59,802 bases of DNA from SAR86 cluster bacterium (GTDB taxonomy: Bacteria; Pseudomonadota; Gammaproteobacteria; Magnimaribacterales; D2472): assembly GCA_004212975.1 (NCBI GenBank), contig SHBF01000003.1, positions 1-59,802 of the forward strand, read 5' to 3'. Shown in pieces: positions 25,679-35,524 of the stretch. The notes below the pieces were generated by a model. It was not told the origin of the DNA. It did not search any database and worked only from the letters and a program-made list of their open reading frames with translations. How positions within the stretch are numbered: position 1 is the first letter of the stretch; each line of letters begins with the position of its first letter. A program made the position numbers and the translations under genes.

Positions 25679-25681
25679 AAA

Positions 25682-26278
25682 ATGAACCAAGATCTATTAA
25701 ATGAACTCATAAATGCATTGACAATCCTACCTGGAGTTGGCAAAAAATCTGCTCAAAGAATGTCATTATATTTACTTGATAGGAATAAAGATGGCGCTAG
25801 TATATTAGCAAATACTCTATCTGATGCCATCGAAAGTATCCAAAGATGCTCAAATTGCAGAATGCTTACATCTAATAATTTATGTGGAGTTTGCTCCGAC
25901 TCAACAAGAGACAAAAACAGCATTTGTGTTGTTGAGAGCCCATCTGATGTATTAGCTATTGAATCAACTGGTGGCTTCAGAGGCAGATATTTTGTTTTAT
26001 TAGGAAGGCTTTCGCCAATTGATGGTATTGGACCTGAAGATTTGGGTATTGATGACCTCTTAAACATTACTAATAATGATGAAGTAAAAGAAGTAATCCT
26101 TGCAACTAGTAGCACTGTAGAAGGTGATGCAACAGCAATATTTATAAAAGATCATATTAAAAATGCTAAGGTTTCAAGAATTTCTTATGGTATTCCAATT
26201 GGAGGAGAGCTAGAGTATGTTGATGGAACTACAATTGCTCGGGCAATAGAGGGAAGGATACAAATAGATGTCGATTAA
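25682..26278 (+). CDS. recR: recombination protein RecR
   Basis: A 198-residue protein matching the family length. Order: helix-hairpin-helix with [17 protein letters not shown] (residues about 17-33), a C4 zinc finger (CSNC...CGVC, about 55-70), and a Toprim domain with [12 protein letters not shown] and [14 protein letters not shown]. With RecO and RecF it helps load RecA on gapped DNA. It sits between dnaX and dcd in one operon, overlapping dcd by 11 nt. Confidence 0.96.
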   Translation: MNQDLLNELINALTILPGVGKKSAQRMSLYLLDRNKDGASILANTLSDAIESIQRCSNCRMLTSNNLCGVCSDSTRDKNSICVVESPSDVLAIESTGGFRGRYFVLLGRLSPIDGIGPEDLGIDDLLNITNNDEVKEVILATSSTVEGDATAIFIKDHIKNAKVSRISYGIPIGGELEYVDGTTIARAIEGRIQIDVD

Positions 26279-26837
26279 ATCAGATAAATGGATTCAAAAA
26301 ATGTCACAAGAGCACAATATGATTGATCCATTTTCAAAAAATCAAGTAAGGCTTGATAGTAATGGCAATAAACTAATTTCTTACGGTGTGTCTAGTTATG
26401 GATATGACGTCAGATGCTCAAATGAATTTAAAGTTTTTACAAACATTCATTCTGCTATAGTCGATCCCAAGTCATTTGATGAAAAAAGTTTTGTTGACAT
26501 TAATTCAGATGTTTGTGTTATACCTCCAAACTCTTTTGCATTAGCCAGAACCGTTGAGTATTTTAAAATTCCCAGGAATATTCTCACTGTATGTTTAGGA
26601 AAATCAACATATGCAAGATGTGGAATTATTGTAAACGTAACTCCACTTGAACCTGAATGGGAGGGTCATGTTACTCTTGAGTTCTCAAATACAACCAATC
26701 TTCCTGCAAAAATTTATGCCGGAGAGGGAGTTGCTCAAATGCTGTTTTTTGAATCAGATGAAGAGTGTGAGATAAGTTACAAAGATCGTGATGGAAAATA
26801 TCAAGGACAAACTGGGGTTACTTTACCCAAGACTTAA
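26268..26837 (+). CDS. dcd: dCTP deaminase
   Basis: A 189-residue enzyme that deaminates dCTP to dUTP, feeding dTMP synthesis. It contains the family stretch [10 protein letters not shown], the catalytic region HVTLEFSN with E138 equivalent to the E. coli catalytic glutamate, and the [11 protein letters not shown] loop. The start lies inside the end of recR (11-nt overlap). Its end overlaps the convergent DUF3108 gene by 15 nt. Confidence 0.96.
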   Translation: MSIKSDKWIQKMSQEHNMIDPFSKNQVRLDSNGNKLISYGVSSYGYDVRCSNEFKVFTNIHSAIVDPKSFDEKSFVDINSDVCVIPPNSFALARTVEYFKIPRNILTVCLGKSTYARCGIIVNVTPLEPEWEGHVTLEFSNTTNLPAKIYAGEGVAQMLFFESDEECEISYKDRDGKYQGQTGVTLPKT

Positions 26838-27509
26838 AACCTCTAGAAGCTTTAATGTATTTGTCCTTTCAGGACTAGTATCAATTATTTTAATGAACAT
26901 GTATTCGAGCTCTTCAGCAAGATAATAAGTTACCTTTCTATCGCTATTTAATCTTGATCTTTCAAGTATTACGCATTTTATTGTTTCTTCATTGAAGATA
27001 CATTCCTCAAGTCCAACAACATTAAATTCGTAAGATTTCGATCCTCCTTCTTCCATGTCAACAATATTAATTTTGAAATTTTTTAGACCATGTTTTACGT
27101 TTGTTCTTATCATAATTTGAACATTCAAAGGATCATATACTAAATCATTTTTCAAAGATGCAACCCACTTGTTTATGCCTTCAGAGCGAACCTCCATAGT
27201 CTCATAATCAAAATTTAAGTACTGATCTCTATCTAGAAATTTTGGTCTGATTTTTATTTCATACGAATCTGAAATAACTTCGCTATTTTTAATTTCAAAC
27301 TTAGACAAAAAAAATAAACTTGCAAAAAGATTTGATGCTTTGAATCTCATTTCAAAGCCATTTTCAGTTTTATAGAATTCTCTTATTCCAGAGATTGATA
27401 TTTCTTCTGATTCAAAATTATATTTTGCAGAATAGGGAGGTATTTCAGACGAAACCACATTGATTGATAAAAAAATTATCAACAAAAAATTTATAACTTT
27501 ATATTTCAT
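26823..27509 (-). CDS. DUF3108 periplasmic protein
   Basis: A 228-residue exported protein with a signal peptide (about 1-21) and a mature beta-rich domain starting [11 protein letters not shown] and including [10 protein letters not shown] in the middle, matching the DUF3108 family found next to purMN in many gammaproteobacteria. Its function is not established; envelope or polysaccharide processing has been suggested for relatives. It overlaps the purN start region by 11 nt, so it is translated as part of the purM-purN operon. Confidence 0.85.
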   Translation of the reverse strand: MKYKVINFLLIIFLSINVVSSEIPPYSAKYNFESEEISISGIREFYKTENGFEMRFKASNLFASLFFLSKFEIKNSEVISDSYEIKIRPKFLDRDQYLNFDYETMEVRSEGINKWVASLKNDLVYDPLNVQIMIRTNVKHGLKNFKINIVDMEEGGSKSYEFNVVGLEECIFNEETIKCVILERSRLNSDRKVTYYLAEELEYMFIKIIDTSPERTNTLKLLEVLSLG

Positions 27510-28155
27510 AACATCTTTTAATTAGCTTGTGGTTGTGTAAATTAATATTACGATATTTAACTTCGTTATTATCTAGATAAATATTTTCATTGCAAATCTC
27601 ATTGATAATTTCTGGTAGCAATAAGTGTTCAATCCTATGAATACGTTTAATTATATTTTCCAAAGTTTCACCTTTACTTATATCTATAAACCCTTGAGCA
27701 ATTAATGGACCAGCATCTAATTCAGCTGAAACATAATGTATTGAAATACCATGATGAGTATCTTTATTTTCAAGAACTTTTTCATGAGTATGTAATCCTG
27801 GATACATAGGAAGAAGAGAAGGGTGAAGATTGATCATTTTATTGGAAAATTTAGATGTAATTTTAGTACCAAGTATTCTCATGAAACCTGCCAAAACAAT
27901 TAAATCTGGACTTAGCGTATCTAAGCAATCTTCTAATGAATTTTCAAAATCAATTCTTGATGAAAACTTTTTATGATCAATAATCGTTGATGGAATATTA
28001 AACTTTGATGCCCTGGTTAGCCCATAAGCATCAGGATTATTAGAAATTACCTGAATAACTCTCCCATTAATCTTTTTGGCAGCGCATGATTCTATGATTG
28101 CTTCTAAGTTAGAACCACTGCCTGATATAAAGACTACGATTTTTTTCATTTTCAT
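27499..28155 (-). CDS. purN: phosphoribosylglycinamide formyltransferase
   Basis: A 218-residue enzyme of purine synthesis that transfers the formyl group from 10-formyl-THF to GAR. The N-terminal SGSGSNLEAII loop binds the phosphoribosyl group, and the catalytic region is NLHPSLLPMYPGLHTH, followed by HHGISIHYVSAELDAGPLI with the catalytic Asp. The length is slightly above the E. coli protein. It is 3 nt downstream of purM, with which it forms a classic pair. Confidence 0.97.
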   Translation of the reverse strand: MKMKKIVVFISGSGSNLEAIIESCAAKKINGRVIQVISNNPDAYGLTRASKFNIPSTIIDHKKFSSRIDFENSLEDCLDTLSPDLIVLAGFMRILGTKITSKFSNKMINLHPSLLPMYPGLHTHEKVLENKDTHHGISIHYVSAELDAGPLIAQGFIDISKGETLENIIKRIHRIEHLLLPEIINEICNENIYLDNNEVKYRNINLHNHKLIKRCYEI

Positions 28156-28158
28156 TAT

Positions 28159-29190
28159 TTAGACAAATATTACAGAAGATTCTTCCTTTTTATTTTTGAC
28201 TCTTCCAATGACGAAACTATTCATTTTTAATGCTTTTATTCTCGAAGAAATATTTAACTCTTCGTCTTCATCAACAAAAAGCACCATGCCTATTCCACAA
28301 TTAAATATTCTATACATATCATCATCAGAAATATTTCCATTTTCTTGTAACCATTTAAAAATATTTGGCATTTCCCACGAGTCAGTGTCTATTTCTACGC
28401 AGAGATTATCTGATATGGATCTTGGTAGATTTTCTGTGAGCCCACCTCCCGTAATATGTGAAAGAGAATTAATCTTATAATTTGAAATTAAATCCATAAT
28501 CAATTTGGGATAAAGCAAGGTTGGCTCAAGACATCTTTTAGCTATTATATTTTTTTCTTCTTCATTTACCTTAGATTCTTTAATGATCTTTCTTATTAAA
28601 GAAAATCCATTTGAATGTGGGCCACTTGATTCTATTCCTATTAAGACATTACCGCACATGACATTATCATTTTTAAGTATCTTATCTTTGCTAACGCATC
28701 CAACTGAGAATCCAGCAAGATCGAAATTATTATCAATATAATGACCAGGCATCTCAGCAGTTTCACCGCCTAAAAGAGCACAGTCAGATTTGATGCATGC
28801 ATCTGCAATACTTTTTACAATGGTAGTAGCTTCATTAACATCTAGCTTTGAAGATGCATAATAATCCAAAAAAAATAGAGGCTTTGCACCGCACACAATT
28901 AAATCATTAACACACATGGCTACAAGATCTTGACCAATGCCTGATAAATCATTGTACTGCTGAGCAAGCGAAACTTTTGTTCCAACTCCATCTGTACATG
29001 CAACTAAAACTGGATTCTTAATATCTTTATCTAGCTCGTACATTCCTGCAAAGCCTCCAATATTATCTAAGACATTCTTATTATGAGAGGCGGCAACACT
29101 CTTTTTAATTTTATCAACTAAGCTGTTACCAGCATCAATATCAACTCCAGCTAATTTGTATGGATCATTTTCTATAATTTCTTTTGTCAT
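28159..29190 (-). CDS. purM: phosphoribosylformylglycinamidine cyclo-ligase
   Basis: A 343-residue AIR synthetase that closes the imidazole ring using ATP. It shows the N-terminal YKLAGVDIDAGN stretch, CTDGVGTKV, LLGGETAEMPG and the HITGGGLTENLPR ATP-site region. The gene is first in the purM-purN-DUF3108 operon and is divergent from the DUF2066 gene with only 27 nt between the start codons, so its promoter must overlap the neighbouring coding region. Confidence 0.97.
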   Translation of the reverse strand: MTKEIIENDPYKLAGVDIDAGNSLVDKIKKSVAASHNKNVLDNIGGFAGMYELDKDIKNPVLVACTDGVGTKVSLAQQYNDLSGIGQDLVAMCVNDLIVCGAKPLFFLDYYASSKLDVNEATTIVKSIADACIKSDCALLGGETAEMPGHYIDNNFDLAGFSVGCVSKDKILKNDNVMCGNVLIGIESSGPHSNGFSLIRKIIKESKVNEEEKNIIAKRCLEPTLLYPKLIMDLISNYKINSLSHITGGGLTENLPRSISDNLCVEIDTDSWEMPNIFKWLQENGNISDDDMYRIFNCGIGMVLFVDEDEELNISSRIKALKMNSFVIGRVKNKKEESSVIFV

Positions 29191-29217
29191 TTAAAATACC
29201 TTCATATACTAAAAAAT

Positions 29218-30237
29218 ATGAGATTTTTAAAACATACTTTATTAAGCCTTATTATCTTTTCTAATACATGCTTTGGAAAGGAGTTTGACAAACTTTTTGT
29301 AGTTTTAGAACCAATTGATACCGTATCGCAAATTGAGAAATCAATTAATAATTCATTTAATACTATGATTTATAGATTAAGCGGCAGTGATTCTCCTTCA
29401 AATATATGGAAAATCATTAATGCAGGTAATGCACGAAAAAATTTTATAAAAAGTTATTCTTTAAAGAATATTAATAACAAAAGTTATCTAGAAGTAAATT
29501 TTGAGAAAGATTTGTTGATTGAAGTTTTTAATAGGCTTTCTATTCCAATTTTAAGCAATTCTAGGCCTATTGTATTATTTCTTATTGAAATCGATTCTGG
29601 GACAGAAGAACCTTATTATTTAACAAATTCTCAAAACAATTCTTTTTTAGATGAGTCTTTAAAAGACTATTTAAAATATGAATCAACTTCAAGAGGAATT
29701 TTTCTTGAACTCCCCGAGCCAGATTTGATTGATTTCAATCAATTAAGAAACTATGAAAGACTAATTAATTATGAGGATATTATTAACGATAAATATATTT
29801 TTGATGAATTAATTAAAATCAATGTATCTAAAACGGGTATTGATGAATGGTCAATCAGCGGTGATATAAATATGACCGTGGGTGATAAAGATTTTATTAG
29901 TCTTTTTATAGAAAAATTTAAAGAACATACTAATTCTATAATTAATAAAATACTCAAGAAAAATCTTATAAATACTTCAAAAAAAGGAGTGATTAATATT
30001 TCTGTTTCAAATATTAATTCTTTTCAAGATTATGAAAAATCTCGGAAGGTTCTAGAGAATCTAGTGGGATTAAGAGACATAGACATCAGTAGATTTCATA
30101 TAGATACTATTTTTTATAGATTGGATATATTTGGGGACTTTGATTCAATTGTAAAAGAAATATCTGAAAATAATTTTCTTGAGATTATTAGTCAATATAA
30201 AGATAAATCTGAGATAAATATGAATTTCGTTAAATGA
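29218..30237 (+). CDS. DUF2066 exported protein
   Basis: A 339-residue protein with a signal peptide (about 1-20) matching the DUF2066 family by position: in gammaproteobacteria it typically lies between purM and the pgsA-hda pair, as here. The mature region contains IYRLSGSDSPSNIWKIIN and RPIVLFLIEID, which is the conserved core of the family. Its function is unknown. It overlaps the next gene by 4 nt. Confidence 0.8.
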   Translation: MRFLKHTLLSLIIFSNTCFGKEFDKLFVVLEPIDTVSQIEKSINNSFNTMIYRLSGSDSPSNIWKIINAGNARKNFIKSYSLKNINNKSYLEVNFEKDLLIEVFNRLSIPILSNSRPIVLFLIEIDSGTEEPYYLTNSQNNSFLDESLKDYLKYESTSRGIFLELPEPDLIDFNQLRNYERLINYEDIINDKYIFDELIKINVSKTGIDEWSISGDINMTVGDKDFISLFIEKFKEHTNSIINKILKKNLINTSKKGVINISVSNINSFQDYEKSRKVLENLVGLRDIDISRFHIDTIFYRLDIFGDFDSIVKEISENNFLEIISQYKDKSEINMNFVK

Positions 30238-30785
30238 AAAAGTATTTTATATTCATTCCCAACTTACTTACTCTTGTAAGAATAGCTTTAGTTTATCCAA
30301 TCTTAAATAATATTTATTTAGGAAATTTTGAAATTAGTATTATATATTTTGTTGTTGCCTCAATTACAGATGGTTTAGATGGTTTCATTGCTAGAAAAAT
30401 GAATTGGCAAACTGAGCTTGGTACTCTTTTAGATCCGGTCGCAGATAAAATTCTTCTGTCGGGGTGTATTTTTATTCTCTGGCTTAATCAATATATTCCT
30501 TTCTATATCTTTGTAATTTTTTTTAGCAGAGATGTTGCTATCCTTTTGGGAGCTGCTATAAGAATGACAATTATTGAATCTGATACACCAACACCAAATT
30601 TTCTAGGGAAGTTAACAACTACTTTACAAATAATCTATATTGCAATTATTTTCCTTAAAGAAATTATTGAGTTACATTTTAAATTGCTTCCTCTTGATGT
30701 GTTTATAATTCTTATAACTATCCTGAGTTTAGTTGTATACACTTATAATTGGGTTCGAGATCTAAGTACCTATCATAATGAATAA
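30234..30785 (+). CDS. pgsA: CDP-alcohol phosphatidyltransferase (PgsA-like)
   Basis: A 183-residue membrane enzyme with about five helices. The CDP-alcohol motif runs DGLDGFIARK...GTLLDPVADK (D-G-x2-A-R-x8-G-x3-D-x3-D, residues about 47-75), the metal and CDP-DAG site. PgsA makes phosphatidylglycerophosphate from CDP-diacylglycerol and glycerol-3-phosphate; gpsA in this window supplies that alcohol. It is in an operon with the DUF2066 gene and hda, each overlapping by a few nt. Confidence 0.85.
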   Translation: MKKYFIFIPNLLTLVRIALVYPILNNIYLGNFEISIIYFVVASITDGLDGFIARKMNWQTELGTLLDPVADKILLSGCIFILWLNQYIPFYIFVIFFSRDVAILLGAAIRMTIIESDTPTPNFLGKLTTTLQIIYIAIIFLKEIIELHFKLLPLDVFIILITILSLVVYTYNWVRDLSTYHNE

Positions 30786-31455
30786 GCCACAGCAATTAAC
30801 ATTTCCTTGGAGCAAACATAATAAATTCACATTTAATGACTTTTTCTTTGATTCACCCAATGAAGAGATAAAATTAGCTTTGAAAAATAATGAGGATCTT
30901 TTTTTGTATGGAGCTAAAGATTCAGGCAAATCATTTTTACTTCAATCCACATGTAATTATTATGCATCAAATAATAAATCTTCTGTTTATATACCAATTT
31001 CTGAAGCAATTAAGCATGGAACAGGTTTCATAGATTCATTGGAGGGATTGGACCTTATATGTCTTGACGATATTGATTTAATTGCATCAAATCAAGAGTG
31101 GGAGTTTGGAATATTTAATCTCATAAATAATTGTCTTACATTGGATTGTCGACTAATTTTTTCTTCTAGCATTAACCCATCATCAATAAAATTTGATTTA
31201 GATGACTTGATATCAAGAATAAGAAAAATCGATCATATTGAACTTTATTCTATTAATGATTCAAGCTTGCCTGAAGCTATAAAATTTGTATCTAAGCTAA
31301 GGTCAATTAATCTGGGAGATAAAGAAATTAATTATCTTGTTACATATACTAAAAGAAATATGTCAGATCTAGTAGAAATTATCAACAAACTAGATCAGCT
31401 TTCTATGGAGTTAAAAAGAAAAATAACAATACCATTAATTAAAGAAATTATTTAG
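30778..31455 (+). CDS. hda: DnaA regulatory inactivator Hda
   Basis: A 225-residue AAA+ protein homologous to the DnaA ATPase core. It has Walker A-like GAKDSGKSF (about residues 45-53) and the Walker B LDDIDLI (about 98-104), with the N-terminal QLTFPWSK clamp-binding motif. With the beta clamp it stimulates ATP hydrolysis on DnaA and so limits re-initiation. The length is typical of Hda. It overlaps pgsA by 8 nt and the convergent sppA by 8 nt. Confidence 0.94.
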   Translation: MNKPQQLTFPWSKHNKFTFNDFFFDSPNEEIKLALKNNEDLFLYGAKDSGKSFLLQSTCNYYASNNKSSVYIPISEAIKHGTGFIDSLEGLDLICLDDIDLIASNQEWEFGIFNLINNCLTLDCRLIFSSSINPSSIKFDLDDLISRIRKIDHIELYSINDSSLPEAIKFVSKLRSINLGDKEINYLVTYTKRNMSDLVEIINKLDQLSMELKRKITIPLIKEII

Positions 31456-33286
31456 TATTAAAATATTCACACTCAAAGCAAAAAGATATCATATCAACAT
31501 CTTTGTCTTCGTTTATAAAATCGTATTGGTTGTTCAATAAATCTAAAACTTGTTTTGATTTAGTGCCTAAGTTAAATTCAATATCGAGATTATCAAGAAA
31601 TACATTAATAAAAACTTCAAATGTATCTAATTCTTTTAAATATCTCACAACTTTGTAGTTATCAATATCGGCCATTGCTGATGCAGATTCTATTGCATCA
31701 TCTAAGTCTCCAATTTTATCAATTAAGCCTAATTGTAAGGCTTTTTTACCAGACCATATTCTTCCCTTAGCAATAGCATGAACCTCTTCATATCGCATAT
31801 TTCTATTTGCAGAGACTTTATTTACAAATTTATCGTATATATCATCAACTGAAGCTTGTATTCCAAGTGTAACGTTTTCAGGCATTTTAAATCTTGGATC
31901 CCAATTGGCAGCATCTGTTGAACTAACTCCATCAACTTGAATTCCTACCCAGTCATATAAGTTTTCAATAGTTGTAAGTACACCATAAACTCCAATTGAG
32001 CCAGTCAAAGTTTCCTCTTTAGCCCATATTTCATCAGATAGTGTTGTTACCCATACTCCACCTGATGCAGCAATATCTCCCATTGAGCTCACTATTGGTC
32101 TGTTAGTATCTTTAAATTCATTTAGTGCATTTGTAATTAATTCGCTTGGATAAACTCCGCCACCAGGACTATTTACTTGAAGAACAAGAGCTTTAACATT
32201 ATCATCCTTTATTGCTTTTCTGATATTTTTAACAATTGTATCTGAGCCTGCAATACCGTAAATAGATTCACCAGTAGATATAGCACCTTCAATGTTAATA
32301 ACTGCAATTTTATTATTGGAATCATTTTCTTCAGATTCAATAGTAGATAAATAGTCATATATTGATATTGAGTCAGGCAATTTATTTACGTCATTATCTT
32401 TATTTGGATATTCATCAAAGAACCAATGTCTTAATTCCTCAACTGTAAAAACCTTATCAACTAATCCTTTATTAAGAGCAATTTGGGAAACTTCTGGCTC
32501 TTCTAGTGCCAATTCCCAAAAAGAGTCACCATAATTTTGAATTGTTCCAGTATCAAGATTTCTTCCACTTTCCATTAAATCTGTCATTTTTTTCCAAAGA
32601 GGGCTAGCAAACTCATTCCATTGAGTTTTATCTTCCTCAGACATAGTGTTTCTTGTGAAATTCTCTGGACCAGTTTTCCATTCTCCAGCGATAAATACAT
32701 GTTGGTTTAGTTTAATATTTTTATAAAGATCTTTTACGTACTCTCTTTTTCTTGAAAAACCAAAGGAAGATACTTGACCATATTTATTCAATATAATTTC
32801 ATTTGCTTGTGAACTTATTAAAAAAGCATTGTTTCCAAAATTTTGACCATAAGCTATTACTCTTTTGCCTTTGTCTTTAATATTTTTAACCGCATTGGCA
32901 ATTTCAAATGCTGATGCATAATACATTCCAAGCTCAGATACGTTAATGTAAATTGCAGCAAGGTTTTTATCATCAGCTGCATTTTCTAAAACTTTAATGA
33001 GATCTTCTAATTCATGCTGTTGTATATCTGTTGAACCTAAAAGAAGAGTATCAAGAGATGTGGATGAATTTGAAGAACTATCTACTACTACTCCAACAGG
33101 TTTAAACCATAATATTTTATCTTGTGTTGAAATGCTCTCTTCTTCAGAAAAAAACGAACCGATTCCGCCTATCAGTGAAAACGTAATCAGTATTAGCACA
33201 ACTATGGTAAATAAATTAACAATAATCTTTCTTGATAATGTTAAAAATTTATCTGCTGTTGACCATACTGATTGAACTTTACTCAT
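31448..33286 (-). CDS. sppA: signal peptide peptidase SppA (67-kDa type)
   Basis: A 612-residue inner-membrane serine protease with an N-terminal membrane helix (about 22-45) and tandem S49 peptidase domains. The catalytic lysine K204 (GEWKTGPENFTRN) lies in the first half and the nucleophile S408 (GDIAASGGVWV) in the second, the Ser/Lys arrangement of the long gammaproteobacterial form. It degrades cleaved signal peptides. It stands alone on the minus strand, overlapping hda at its tail. Confidence 0.95.
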   Translation of the reverse strand: MSKVQSVWSTADKFLTLSRKIIVNLFTIVVLILITFSLIGGIGSFFSEEESISTQDKILWFKPVGVVVDSSSNSSTSLDTLLLGSTDIQQHELEDLIKVLENAADDKNLAAIYINVSELGMYYASAFEIANAVKNIKDKGKRVIAYGQNFGNNAFLISSQANEIILNKYGQVSSFGFSRKREYVKDLYKNIKLNQHVFIAGEWKTGPENFTRNTMSEEDKTQWNEFASPLWKKMTDLMESGRNLDTGTIQNYGDSFWELALEEPEVSQIALNKGLVDKVFTVEELRHWFFDEYPNKDNDVNKLPDSISIYDYLSTIESEENDSNNKIAVINIEGAISTGESIYGIAGSDTIVKNIRKAIKDDNVKALVLQVNSPGGGVYPSELITNALNEFKDTNRPIVSSMGDIAASGGVWVTTLSDEIWAKEETLTGSIGVYGVLTTIENLYDWVGIQVDGVSSTDAANWDPRFKMPENVTLGIQASVDDIYDKFVNKVSANRNMRYEEVHAIAKGRIWSGKKALQLGLIDKIGDLDDAIESASAMADIDNYKVVRYLKELDTFEVFINVFLDNLDIEFNLGTKSKQVLDLLNNQYDFINEDKDVDMISFCFECEYFNTK

Positions 33287-33345
33287 TCATTACTCCAAAA
33301 AAAGACTATGATGATATGACATATATAGGACTAAGTAAACGCATT

Positions 33346-33678
33346 TTAGTTCATATTATTAATGATTCTTGGTCCATACATGATACTAATAAATAATGAG
33401 GATATAAAAAATAATTCAAGAATGTCTAACCAGTATGCCGATGTTCCAAAAACTCTCAATGAGCTCAATAGAAAGTATATGATCAACAAAAAACAAAACC
33501 ATTGATAGGCTTTAATTACTAATTTATTTATAAACATGTAAAAAATAAATATAGGTAGCGCCCAAAAGATATACATAAATATATCTATTCTTTCTTGAAT
33601 AACATTGATAAATTTTGAAATAAATAAACACATAAATAGTAAATTTGTGAGAAGTTTGTAATTGGCGATACTAATCAT
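33346..33678 (-). CDS. DUF2069-like small membrane protein
   Basis: A 110-residue protein with about four hydrophobic helices. The genomic position next to wrbA and the helix pattern, with RVFGTSAYWLDILELFFI near residues 70-87, fit the DUF2069 family, of unknown function. Its start overlaps the end of wrbA by 8 nt, so it is the second gene of that operon. Confidence 0.72.
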   Translation of the reverse strand: MISIANYKLLTNLLFMCLFISKFINVIQERIDIFMYIFWALPIFIFYMFINKLVIKAYQWFCFLLIIYFLLSSLRVFGTSAYWLDILELFFISSLFISIMYGPRIINNMN

Positions 33679-34267
33679 TAAATTTCATTACTAATTTGCC
33701 AAGCCTCGATCCAGTTTTTTTTGCAATCTCATATTCATCTTTGGTTAAATCACTTGAGGAATTAAAACTTTCAACATGAGAGGGGCCGTAAGGTGTTCCT
33801 CCTGACTTTGTTTTATTTAGTTCGCCAATAGAATAGGGCGTTCCAGCTACGACCATTCCATGATGTAACATGAAAGTAATTAAACTAAAAAGAGTCGTTT
33901 CTTGACCACCGTGCATAGAACTTGTAGATGTAAATACTATGCCTGGTTTATTTTCTAAAGCATTTGTTGCCCACAAATCACCTGTAGAGTCTAAAAAATA
34001 TTTTAACGGAGATGAAATTGAACCAAACCTTGTTGGAGAACCTAAAGCAAGACCGCTGCAATTAATTAAATCATCCTTAGTACAGTAAATTTCACCAGAT
34101 TCTGGAATATCGCTTTCAAATTTTTCAACATTTGATGATATTTTGGGAACTGTTCTTAGGCGAACATCTAAACCAATATCCTCAACACCATCAGCAATAG
34201 CATGCGCTAAATTTTTAACTGATCCAGATGCAGAATAAAATAATACTAATAAAAAATTCTTTTCCAT
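33671..34267 (-). CDS. wrbA: NAD(P)H:quinone oxidoreductase WrbA
   Basis: A 198-residue flavodoxin-like protein, exactly the E. coli WrbA length when started at the ATG at 34267; the frame extends to 34324, but that extension lacks the family core. It has the FMN phosphate loop YSASGSVKNLAH near the N-terminus, GSPTRFGSISSPLKYFLD, and FTSTSSMHGGQETT. It forms a tetramer with FMN that reduces quinones by two electrons, limiting redox cycling. A DUF2069 gene follows it. It is divergent from the TlpA-like gene with only 36 nt or less between starts. Confidence 0.95.
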   Translation of the reverse strand: MEKNFLLVLFYSASGSVKNLAHAIADGVEDIGLDVRLRTVPKISSNVEKFESDIPESGEIYCTKDDLINCSGLALGSPTRFGSISSPLKYFLDSTGDLWATNALENKPGIVFTSTSSMHGGQETTLFSLITFMLHHGMVVAGTPYSIGELNKTKSGGTPYGPSHVESFNSSSDLTKDEYEIAKKTGSRLGKLVMKFND

Positions 34268-34294
34268 GTTTACATTTAAAGTTTTAATTATATT

Positions 34295-34756
34295 ATGTAC
34301 GCGATGAAGTCTAAAATTATACAACTTTTCTGTTTGTTACTACTTTTTGCTTGTCAAAAGAATGACATTGAAGTATTTAACGGATCAAATATTAATCTTA
34401 CCAAGCTAGAGGGTAGCTGGGTTGTAATAAATTATTGGGCTGACTGGTGTGCACCTTGCATAAAAGAAATACCAGAACTTAATAAGTTTGCGCATGAAAA
34501 TAAAGATATATTTGTATTCACTTTTAACTTTGATCAACTCGATCAAGAAGATCTAGCACCAATTGCAAAAAAATTTAATATAGAAGTTCCCTCGTTGGTG
34601 ACTCACCCTCGAGATATATGGGGTATTCAAACCCCCCCAGCAGTTCCAGCTACTTTTTTCATAAATCCTAATGGCGAATTATCACTTTCATTATTTAGAC
34701 CACAAACAAAAGATGCGCTCAACGACATCTTGTTGGAATTAAAGCAGGCTTTCTAA
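34295..34756 (+). CDS. TlpA-family thioredoxin-like lipoprotein
   Basis: A 153-residue protein with a lipobox LFAC (C20, so a lipoprotein), then a thioredoxin fold with CAPC (C52, C55) and the preceding NYWADWC. A start at 34304 is also possible. TlpA/ResA-type proteins reduce disulfides in the periplasm, for example in cytochrome c maturation. It likely draws electrons from DsbD (20088-22067). The convergent M23 gene overlaps its end by 18 nt. Confidence 0.9.
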   Translation: MYAMKSKIIQLFCLLLLFACQKNDIEVFNGSNINLTKLEGSWVVINYWADWCAPCIKEIPELNKFAHENKDIFVFTFNFDQLDQEDLAPIAKKFNIEVPSLVTHPRDIWGIQTPPAVPATFFINPNGELSLSLFRPQTKDALNDILLELKQAF

Positions 34757-35524
34757 AAAGTTATCCTGAATAATTGATTCTGGATTGATCCTTTCTTTAT
34801 TTAAATACACTGTCCAATGTAAATGGGGTCCTGTAACTCTTCCAGTTGATCCAACTTCTCCAATTTTTTGTCCCTTTTCAATTAATTCATTTTCATCAAC
34901 AAGTACTGACGATAAATGACTGTATGAACTTATTAGACCAAATCCATGGTCTATTATTATGTAATTTCCCGCATAAAAGAAATCACCAACTAAAATTACT
35001 TTACCTCTTGAAGGAGATACAATTTTTGTTCCCTCAGCTGCAGCAATATCCAAAGACAGGTGAGGAGATCTAGGTTCATCATTGATGTATCTCTTTTTAC
35101 CATATCTGCTTGAGATAATACCCTCAACAGGATTCATAAAATTTAAATCAGGCACTAAAAATTTTGAATAGTTATTGAGTGCTTTTTGGATAATTTTAGA
35201 TTCTTTGTAAGTCCTATCAGAATCTTCTTTACTTAGATTGACCATAGAATTGTTTTCAATAGTAATTCTAGATTCACCAAAATCTTTTTGATTAATATTT
35301 ATTTTTTCACCATCTACATATATTGAATCATTTTGTTTTTCAAATGGCAGTGGTATCAATTTATAAAGAGTTTCATTAATTTCGACTGTTAAATATTTAT
35401 CAAGATCATTACTTGAAGCTTTTATAGCAATTATTTCGCCAGGATCACCAAATCTCTCCGCATTAATGAAAAAAGAAATTAAACATATGTAGCAAAGAGA
35501 AGAATTTTTAATCTTATTTCTCAT
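34739..35524 (-). CDS. M23 family metallopeptidase (LytM domain)
   Basis: A 261-residue exported protein with a signal peptide (about 1-22). The C-terminal LytM domain has the zinc sites HLSLD (H and D ligands) and HLHW, with SRYGKKRY before it and GSTGRVTGPHLHW at the end. These are D,D-endopeptidases on peptidoglycan, or noncatalytic activators of amidases; here the ligand residues are intact, so activity is plausible. It overlaps xseA by 11 nt upstream. Confidence 0.93.
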   Translation of the reverse strand: MRNKIKNSSLCYICLISFFINAERFGDPGEIIAIKASSNDLDKYLTVEINETLYKLIPLPFEKQNDSIYVDGEKININQKDFGESRITIENNSMVNLSKEDSDRTYKESKIIQKALNNYSKFLVPDLNFMNPVEGIISSRYGKKRYINDEPRSPHLSLDIAAAEGTKIVSPSRGKVILVGDFFYAGNYIIIDHGFGLISSYSHLSSVLVDENELIEKGQKIGEVGSTGRVTGPHLHWTVYLNKERINPESIIQDNFLESLL

